Assembly (NCBI GenBank): GCA_964481255.1
Contig: CAYZTZ010000188.1
Location: forward strand, 1-5,528
DNA: 5,528 nucleotides
Source: UBA6911 sp964481255
Lineage (GTDB): Bacteria > Acidobacteriota > UBA6911
Direction: 5' to 3'
The position numbers and the translations under genes were made by a program. Below are positions 1 through 5,528 of this stretch, one piece after another. Under the pieces are notes generated by a model. The model ran no database searches. It was not told the origin of the DNA and worked only from the letters and a program-made list of their open reading frames with translations. Every line of letters starts with the position of its first letter. Within the stretch, counting starts at the first letter, position 1.

Positions 1-392
1 GCTAAAATTTCAAACGCCTTCGGCCCGTCAATAAAGACAAAAGTGCTTAACCAGACTGATTTCTCCGCGCTGCCGAGTAGTTCAATAAAGACCTGTCGTG
101 TGTCACGGGCATGCAAGCCGGGCACTTCCGGACCCGACCATACAAAATCCGGCCTGCGAATCCGCGAAATCGCAGAATCTGCTGTCTCTATCCATTCGGC
201 TGCTGCTGCTCCTGAAATTCCAAGACGCTCCAAAGCCAGAAGCGCGTCGATGATACTTTCACTGCCCTCGCGTATTCCCAGGATGGATCCGATAGAGGCA
301 GCGGAATATGGCGGCATAATAATTCTTGACTCGAGTGCCGCGGCAAGACGTTTGCGGACATGCTCCGGCAATTCCAATAGTCTATCGATCAT
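1..392 (-). CDS. drmC: DrmC, DISARM phospholipase D-like protein (N-terminal 130 codons only)
   Basis: Third gene of the DISARM core; DrmC proteins carry a phospholipase D (PLD) fold, and their role in defence is less essential and less clear than that of DrmA and DrmB. The ATG at 392-390 overlaps the drmB stop as ATGA. The frame then runs without a stop to the left edge, giving 130 complete codons. The N-terminal ~80 residues are probably helical (starting MIDRLLELPEHVRKRLAAAL). Next come FVWSGPEVPGLHARDTRQVF (83-102) and SVWLSTFVFIDGPKAFEIL (112-130), which I recognise as the entry into the DrmC PLD domain. The catalytic HxKxxxxD motifs lie beyond the window, so activity cannot be judged. 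A short alanine run (62-65) comes from a GCA/GCC tract. Spacing and strand place it in one transcript with drmA and drmB. Absence of stops, family-like motifs and context together make this the coding strand here. Confidence 0.87.
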   Translation of the reverse strand, partial: MIDRLLELPEHVRKRLAAALESRIIMPPYSAASIGSILGIREGSESIIDALLALERLGISGAAAAEWIETADSAISRIRRPDFVWSGPEVPGLHARDTRQVFIELLGSAEKSVWLSTFVFIDGPKAFEIL

Positions 393-2176
393 AAGAGAGC
401 CTTGAAAAAGGCGGCATCCGGAAGTCCAAGAACCGGCACCACAAGGGCACGGTCCAGATAATCGTTGCGCATCTCGCAGGATGTCTCCGCGATCAGTGCA
501 CAACCATGACAAGCGGCGCCATGCAGCCACCGTCCCTCCATGGAACTCCCTGGTGCGTGCTGAGCACAAATGGGATCATTGGAGCAAAGCGAACTCATTC
601 GCAATGCATAATCAAGGTGGTCTTTCAGATGCCTGGCTTCCTGCACAAGCCCACCGAGTGTTCCCTCGGCATCAGGAGTCGCCGTATAGAGCAGCAATCC
701 ATAGCGATCGCTTTCGCTGTCGGCATAAATTCGTTCACGAATGGAACTGGCCGGATAACCGCAGCGCATCGCCAGCGACTGGATCAATAAATGCGAGAGA
801 GTATGCAGCAGCACGTATGGTCCGCCCGGAAATGGACGCTGCACCTTCCTTCTGTTCATCAAGATCTGATGCCCTGCCGCAAGGGCATCGATCCGTTGCC
901 TTACGATAACTTCCGCAAGCCATTGCTTCAAAGCCGCCGTGCTAAGTTGAATAAAAATGCCCTCTCCCCGGTTTTCCACCGCCGGAAACCACTGCGGATC
1001 CAACGCAATCTGCGCGCGCTCCACATCGGTTTCATACTCCCCGTTAATGTCGGGAGCGATTGCCTCCAGGCGGCTGAACCCGAGGAGCGCAAGGACTTCC
1101 CGCAGACGGTGGAGCTGTATAACACATTCGATTTCATGGTATCGGCCCGGCCCTCGCCAGGCCTTGTCCGGCAATCGGCGCGCGTGGAAGTTCGGATCAA
1201 GGGGCACATCATCCCCATATCCTTCCGGCGCAGCCAAAAGAGCATCCAACTCGACCTGCTTAACGGGCCGCTCGCCGGTTTTGCCTGTTTTCACCTCGTG
1301 AATGACCGCGAGGACTTCACTGTCATTAAAAGGAGCGAGTCTTGCCGCGATCTTGGGTTTCTTCTTGAGCAATGCTAAATCAGCAGCACCATCGACAATC
1401 TGCAAGTCCTCCCACAGTTCGCTTACCACTGTTTGCACAGCCGATCCACGGTCCGGTATGGAAAGCAGGCTCACTATTTGAGGGAAATAAGCGTTGGAGG
1501 CGGTGCGAATAAGCAGACGGCTCGGAAGATTGCAGGGTTCATTCGAATTCCTTCCCAGCCAGGGGCGCGCGCCTGAGCAAACTCCCAACGGCCTGTCTTC
1601 CAGAATGCCGGCTTCGGAAAGGCTGCGCGACTTGTTACACTCGCAGCGCACAACAAGATCCGACAGGTCGCCGCTTGTTCCTCTTTCGTCAAGCCAGAGT
1701 TGCCGCCTGCAATTGTCGTCGGGGCCGTGTACGAATCGATACCAGTCGATATCATCCACGTGGCCCTTGGGACATGCGCGCACGAAGCGCGTCGCCACCA
1801 CTTGAAGGCCTTCGAACCTCCCCTTTTCGTCCAACGCCTTGCGATGCACCAGACGGCGGGAGCGCTCCCGATCTTCCACGCTTTCTCGCTCCTGCACCAC
1901 AAACCATTCCGGGAAACGCCATGCCGCGATTCCCCGGGATGGCGCCCCAGGATCGCCGGATTCCACGGGCGGAGCAAACAGCTTTGGTGCGGGAATGCCC
2001 GTCATGATCTGAAGCTTGCGTGTCATCCGCGGATCCGAAATTTCATCCAGATCCTTGGGCCATGTGTCCAGCCCCCCGACAATAGCCGAATGCCTAGGCA
2101 GATCGATGAGCGCTCCCGGGCCGTATGTCGTGATGATCTGACTCTGGCGGATTTGTCCGTGCGCTTTCAGCGTCAT
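389..2176 (-). CDS. drmB: DrmB, DISARM DUF1998-domain protein
   Basis: Partner of the DrmA helicase in the DISARM defence complex; no enzymatic activity can be assigned from sequence. Complete at 595 aa, about the expected family length. The N-terminus has a conserved-looking QSQIITTYGPGALIDLP (11-27). A cysteine-rich segment follows: ACPKGHVDDIDW (C135, H139), C156, then C178 and C180, C200 and C215, which could bind zinc. The C-terminal third matches DUF1998: HTLSHLLIQSLAMRCGYP (458-475), LLLYTATPDAEGTLGGLV (494-511), then C531, C537, C556, C559 and C567 followed by RNDYLDRALVVPV. The ATG at 2176 is supported by a GGAGG seven bases upstream and by its overlap with the drmA stop. Its own stop overlaps the drmC start. 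In MrfA-type repair helicases a DUF1998 domain is fused to the helicase; here it is a separate protein beside one. No frameshift or missing segment is visible. Confidence 0.92.
   Translation of the reverse strand: MTLKAHGQIRQSQIITTYGPGALIDLPRHSAIVGGLDTWPKDLDEISDPRMTRKLQIMTGIPAPKLFAPPVESGDPGAPSRGIAAWRFPEWFVVQERESVEDRERSRRLVHRKALDEKGRFEGLQVVATRFVRACPKGHVDDIDWYRFVHGPDDNCRRQLWLDERGTSGDLSDLVVRCECNKSRSLSEAGILEDRPLGVCSGARPWLGRNSNEPCNLPSRLLIRTASNAYFPQIVSLLSIPDRGSAVQTVVSELWEDLQIVDGAADLALLKKKPKIAARLAPFNDSEVLAVIHEVKTGKTGERPVKQVELDALLAAPEGYGDDVPLDPNFHARRLPDKAWRGPGRYHEIECVIQLHRLREVLALLGFSRLEAIAPDINGEYETDVERAQIALDPQWFPAVENRGEGIFIQLSTAALKQWLAEVIVRQRIDALAAGHQILMNRRKVQRPFPGGPYVLLHTLSHLLIQSLAMRCGYPASSIRERIYADSESDRYGLLLYTATPDAEGTLGGLVQEARHLKDHLDYALRMSSLCSNDPICAQHAPGSSMEGRWLHGAACHGCALIAETSCEMRNDYLDRALVVPVLGLPDAAFFKALL
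400..403 (-). promoter_or_regulatory. Weak ribosome binding site of drmC
   Basis: AAGG on the minus strand, inside the 3' end of drmB, lies seven bases before the drmC ATG at 392-390. It is only a partial Shine-Dalgarno match, weaker than the one before drmB. DrmC translation therefore probably depends more on ribosomes finishing drmB and re-initiating across the ATGA overlap. Confidence 0.45.
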
Positions 2177-5100
2177 CCCTGGTCCTCCACCTGTATACCG
2201 CTCAAGTCCTTAAGGAATAGATTCACCTCCGGCTCCACATCGCGCAGGGAACGGTTCGCTCTGAATTTCCGGTGGTGTTCAGAATCGAAGTCCGTATCCA
2301 GCATCTCGCGGAGAAGGGGTCGGGGTTGCCTAAGCTCATACTTCTGATATTGCATCTCGACCCCGTTATTCCGGTAGTCGCTGTAGATCTTGCTCCAGGA
2401 ATCCAGCAGATCCACGACACGATTCTGCACGCTTCGCATACGCTCCGCTCGTTCCTCGCTATCCTCAATCGGCTGCTGTTGCACTCTTGCTTGAAATACA
2501 TCCAGAAGCCGGCGCTCGATTTCAGTACGAACGACTTCAATCTTTTCTACGCCTTTCGCAGGAGTCAATTCCGGATGAGTATGCCGGGCAAGCCCCACCA
2601 TCGCTCCGGCAAAAGCGTGGTCCAGGGCGCGGGCGGAAAACGGGGTAACGCTCCCTGCTTCCACCGAGCGGTAGAAGGTTTCATGATAATGGCGGAATCG
2701 CTCGTAATGAGATCTGTCACGCGGCTTATGGATGTTAAATATCGTGACGACAAGTCCCGGCCAGCGATCATCCCGGCCGATGCGGCTCGTGGCCTGAATA
2801 TATTCTGAATGCGTCTTGGGCTGGCCGAATACGACCATCAGCCCAAGACGCGGCACATCCAATCCAACCGAGATCATGTTGGTGGCTATGGCGCAATCCA
2901 CGCGCTGCTGTTCATGAAATCTGCACTCAAGCCGCCGTCGGGCCTCAGCCACTTTATCAGTGGTAACGCGCGAAGTGAGCTCCACAACCTCACTGAAAGT
3001 GCGGCGGTTCTGGAACAGGCCCGGTTCCTCGCCGATGCGCTTCCGCGCGCCGTAGCCTTTAATGGTATTCTGGACCTGTTCTTCAAGAATCCGCCTCGCT
3101 CCTCCCAGTTCTTTCAAGCTGTTGAAATAACCCAGTACGGTCATATAGGGATCCGCCGGATTATCCTTGTTTTTCTGGCCGCCCGCATCCCTGTATGCCC
3201 GTTCTGCGGCGCCCATCAATGCAAGCCAGACTTTGCTTAACAGGACCTTTGGATTCCGGCCCTGAGATGCGATGCCCAGGTAGAGTCGGGCCGGCACCTC
3301 GGACGAAGGAGCAATTCTCGCGAAAAAGGAATCCTTCCGGTCAGGTCCCGGCGGGGGAAATATCTGTGTCAGCGGCCTTGCGAACAAAGCCTGAATTTGA
3401 TCCTGCGCTTTGCGCACCGTCGCGGTCGAAGCCACGATTTTCGGCCTCACAACGCAGCCGCCCAGGTCCCGCATGCAGAGAGCCTCGATGGCGCTCTCAT
3501 AAAGACCGACCATTGTCCCAAGCGGCCCTGAGATCAGGTGCAACTCGTCCTGGATTACAAGATCCGGGGGGTTCAGCGGCTCCGCAAGCCGCGTTCCCAT
3601 CCCCTTGTCCGCGCCGCCCCAAAATCCCGTCCTGTCAAAGCGGTCGGCGCCGCCCAAAAGCACTCCCGCCTGCCCGACCCACGGCAGCGCTGCAAACTTA
3701 TCCACCGTCGCAATCAAAAAGGCCGGCAGTCGCTTGTATATGGTTTCATCCACAGCCACAATCGGAAGCGGCTGATCGCGCGTGAAATCGCATTCGAAAT
3801 TGGTGCACACAATGCGCAGTTCCTGAGGATGGTCGTCGTTGGGCAGTAAGGCGAAAGAGTCGGGTCCGAATCGCGTGCCGCACCAGGGACAATTCTCAAG
3901 CGGAATCGGCGAAGGATTGCCCCTCGGATCGGCTTTAAATTGACGCACCTTGGAGCGGGCAGAGTCCGAGCGCCCGTCACCTCTATATCCCAGGATATTG
4001 GGGGTCGCCGCTTTGCCTACCCAAAGACCGATCTCAAAAGGCCAGGCTCCATATCTACCGGGGTTCTTTTTGCGCTCAAGCTCCAGAGCACAGACGAGGC
4101 CGGCTGCGCGCGACAACTGATCCAGAGTCAGAAGGCGCAATGTGTAGCGCATAATCACGCTGGTGCCGGCTCCCGCAAGACCCTTTTCTCCCGGATTGCG
4201 CAATCTCCGCAAAACCATCACAAAAGCCGCAAGGCCGAGGTACGCTTCGGTTTTGCCGCCGCCGGTAGGGAAGAATAGCAAATCAACCGTTTCCCGCTGC
4301 GGGTCTTTTGGATCGGCAAGGCCGGGCAAGTTGAGCAGCAGAAACGCGAGCTGGAACGCGCGCCATTTGGGATCTGCTATTTTCAGCCGTTGCTTAAGAG
4401 CGCCGGCGACCGCTCGATTCGCCAATCGAAAGGCGTCCAGAGCATCCGCGTCATGGGCAAGAATGCGTATGCCGCTTTCGATGCGGTCGGCGGCGATCCC
4501 CGCAAGGCGCAGCAGCTCCTCGGCTGTTTCCCTGCGTGTGCCGGAAAGCGTGTCAAGGCCGGATCTCTTTGCGTCCATCCATTCGCGATACGCGCTTACA
4601 AGCGGACGCAGGGCCGCTTCAACATCAGAACCGCCCGCAAGCGCTCCCAGCTTTTCCATCGAAAGCTCGACGCCTTCGATATCCGACGTCACCGTTTTTT
4701 CGACTTCGGCGCCTGGGATCCAGGAAGTTCGCAGAATCCGGCACGCACCGTCGGTTATTTCCCATTCCGCCGATACGCCATGCCCGGTTGCATACTCCGG
4801 CGAATCGGCGTAGTGCAGATCCGCCACCTGCTCATCCCAATCTTCGATGTGCGCGCCGCGAAGGTCCGGGCGCGGGACGAACGGGCAATCGCTTCGCACC
4901 TCGATTTCCGCCTGAAATGCATAAGCCCGGTCGGGTTCCTCCTTGTTTGGGGTGCGCCGGTTCACGAAAAAGAGCGAGACCGAGCGCGTTCCGGGCGGGA
5001 TTTGTCCCTTCAGTTCTTCGGCCGGTATCTGCCGTTCCACAAAATAAAGCTGCAGACCGCCCGAATTGGGGACATCGCGGACAACCGGGCTCCCGCCGCC

Positions 5101-5528
5101 GCTCAACATCATTTCCACCGTCTCTTCGCGCGGTTTCCGCTTCCAAACCGGGAAGGGCTTGCCGTCTTCTCCGGCGGTCTCGCCTTGCTCATAGTCTCCC
5201 CAGCGCAGGCACACGCTCAGTCCCGAGGTGTCCTTGGAAATCAAAAAGCTCATCCCAATCGAGGATGGGAAATAACCCTTCTTGGCGGCTCTGAGATCTT
5301 CTGTCGATTCTTCGGCCAGCCCCGCCGAATCGGGAACCAAGGCGAGGTCATCGTCTTCGTCAATGTCTGAGCTTTTCTCCGGCGGCGTCCCGGACGGGAT
5401 CAGGAAACCTGTCAAATACCAGTTTGACGGCCGCACCCAGCCGGGCAGCCATTCCCGCGCAAAAGCGTGCGTCGCCCATGGGCCCACAAGGTCTAGTTTC
5501 AAAGCGTCAACCAATCTTGAGCGGACCT
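2173..5528 (-). CDS. drmA: DrmA, DISARM anti-phage system SF2 helicase (5' end beyond window)
   Basis: ATP-dependent helicase/translocase of DISARM; in studied systems it works in a complex with DrmB on invading DNA. Residues are numbered from the TTG at 5514 (1113 aa to the stop). The N-terminal part (1-400) carries the family-like strings LVDALKLDLVGP and FPSSIGMSF. Helicase motifs follow in order: Walker A FPTGGGKTE (415-423, K421), motif Ia-like MRYTLRLLTLDQ (455-466), DELH box (656-659), motif III STAT (696-699), motif V-like NMISVGLDVP (879-888) and motif VI QATSRIGR (907-914). A putative zinc ribbon (C542, C545, C570, C575) lies between Walker A and DELH. An acidic stretch (50-56) interrupts the N-terminal region. 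The frame stays open upstream of the TTG to the window edge, reading VRSR, which fits the family N-terminus, so the real start probably lies outside. The stop overlaps drmB by ATGA. The helicase assignment is certain; DrmA is inferred from motifs plus neighbours. Confidence 0.93.
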   Translation of the reverse strand, partial: VRSRLVDALKLDLVGPWATHAFAREWLPGWVRPSNWYLTGFLIPSGTPPEKSSDIDEDDDLALVPDSAGLAEESTEDLRAAKKGYFPSSIGMSFLISKDTSGLSVCLRWGDYEQGETAGEDGKPFPVWKRKPREETVEMMLSGGGSPVVRDVPNSGGLQLYFVERQIPAEELKGQIPPGTRSVSLFFVNRRTPNKEEPDRAYAFQAEIEVRSDCPFVPRPDLRGAHIEDWDEQVADLHYADSPEYATGHGVSAEWEITDGACRILRTSWIPGAEVEKTVTSDIEGVELSMEKLGALAGGSDVEAALRPLVSAYREWMDAKRSGLDTLSGTRRETAEELLRLAGIAADRIESGIRILAHDADALDAFRLANRAVAGALKQRLKIADPKWRAFQLAFLLLNLPGLADPKDPQRETVDLLFFPTGGGKTEAYLGLAAFVMVLRRLRNPGEKGLAGAGTSVIMRYTLRLLTLDQLSRAAGLVCALELERKKNPGRYGAWPFEIGLWVGKAATPNILGYRGDGRSDSARSKVRQFKADPRGNPSPIPLENCPWCGTRFGPDSFALLPNDDHPQELRIVCTNFECDFTRDQPLPIVAVDETIYKRLPAFLIATVDKFAALPWVGQAGVLLGGADRFDRTGFWGGADKGMGTRLAEPLNPPDLVIQDELHLISGPLGTMVGLYESAIEALCMRDLGGCVVRPKIVASTATVRKAQDQIQALFARPLTQIFPPPGPDRKDSFFARIAPSSEVPARLYLGIASQGRNPKVLLSKVWLALMGAAERAYRDAGGQKNKDNPADPYMTVLGYFNSLKELGGARRILEEQVQNTIKGYGARKRIGEEPGLFQNRRTFSEVVELTSRVTTDKVAEARRRLECRFHEQQRVDCAIATNMISVGLDVPRLGLMVVFGQPKTHSEYIQATSRIGRDDRWPGLVVTIFNIHKPRDRSHYERFRHYHETFYRSVEAGSVTPFSARALDHAFAGAMVGLARHTHPELTPAKGVEKIEVVRTEIERRLLDVFQARVQQQPIEDSEERAERMRSVQNRVVDLLDSWSKIYSDYRNNGVEMQYQKYELRQPRPLLREMLDTDFDSEHHRKFRANRSLRDVEPEVNLFLKDLSGIQVEDQG
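2184..2188 (-). promoter_or_regulatory. Strong ribosome binding site of drmB
   Basis: On the minus strand GGAGG sits inside the last codons of drmA, followed by seven bases (ACCAGGG) and then the drmB ATG at 2176-2174. This is a near-ideal Shine-Dalgarno match and spacing. It fixes the drmB start and suggests drmB can initiate on its own as well as by coupling with drmA termination. Confidence 0.8.

Larger units (their letters stand above)
1..5528 (-). other. Partial DISARM defence island core (drmA-drmB-drmC)
   Basis: Three same-strand genes are joined by two ATGA overlaps: SF2 helicase, DUF1998 protein, PLD-like protein. This order is the conserved core of DISARM (defence island system associated with restriction-modification). 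Both ends of the window cut a gene. The methyltransferase (drmMI or drmMII) and the class-defining drmD or drmE gene are not in view, so class 1 and class 2 cannot be separated. No mobile-element gene, tRNA or attachment site is visible that would mark an island boundary. Confidence 0.88.

Noticed and set aside
199..210. GCT trinucleotide run (four units)
   Set aside because: It encodes a short alanine stretch in DrmC (residues 62-65); too short to be a meaningful repeat.
43..405. Plus-strand open frame of 120 codons at the left edge
   Set aside because: The minus strand here encodes an uninterrupted DrmC N-terminus that starts at an ATGA overlap with drmB. The plus frame has no family features and is a shadow.
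1700..2347. Plus-strand open frame spanning the drmA-drmB junction
   Set aside because: It runs antisense across two well-supported genes and has no recognisable motif or convincing start signal.
4390..5370. Long plus-strand open frame (326 codons) antisense to drmA
   Set aside because: It lies wholly within drmA, has no recognisable domain and reads as arginine/proline-rich low-quality protein. The minus strand carries clear helicase-family sequence there.
1..5528. CRISPR array, tRNA, insertion sequence or terminator
   Set aside because: I saw no regularly spaced repeats, cloverleaf sequence, terminal inverted repeats, transposase motifs or hairpin followed by T-run; the sequence is occupied by coding frames throughout.

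Overview
The window is almost entirely coding. All of it reads on the minus strand as one tightly packed three-gene block, which I identify as the drmA-drmB-drmC core of a DISARM anti-phage defence system. In transcription order, from the right edge to the left: drmA (SF2-type helicase, 5' end cut by the window), drmB (complete, 595 aa, DUF1998-type protein) and drmC (phospholipase D-like protein, only its first 130 codons present). The identification rests on remembered family motifs read in the translations; no database search was possible.

Layout: 5528-2173 drmA, 2176-389 drmB, 392-1 drmC. Both junctions are 4-base ATGA overlaps, so the genes are almost certainly one translationally coupled transcript. 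There is no intergenic space, and I see no promoter, terminator, RNA gene, insertion sequence or CRISPR array. The long plus-strand open frames lie antisense to these genes and look like shadows.

How the parts fit: in characterised DISARM systems DrmA (helicase) and DrmB form a complex that engages invading DNA. DrmC is a PLD-family accessory protein, and a separate DNA methyltransferase marks host DNA as self. The methyltransferase and the class-defining genes (drmD with drmMI in class 1; drmE with drmMII in class 2) are not in this window, so class and completeness cannot be decided here.

Organism: a bacterium of moderately high GC with Shine-Dalgarno translation (a clear GGAGG before drmB). 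DISARM is widely transferred between phyla, so the genes do not reveal the taxon. I found no evidence of an entirely new system. The most useful points are the system identification, the open 5' end of drmA (the apparent TTG start is probably internal), the zinc-finger-like cysteine clusters in DrmA and DrmB, and the gene-edge truncations that limit interpretation.
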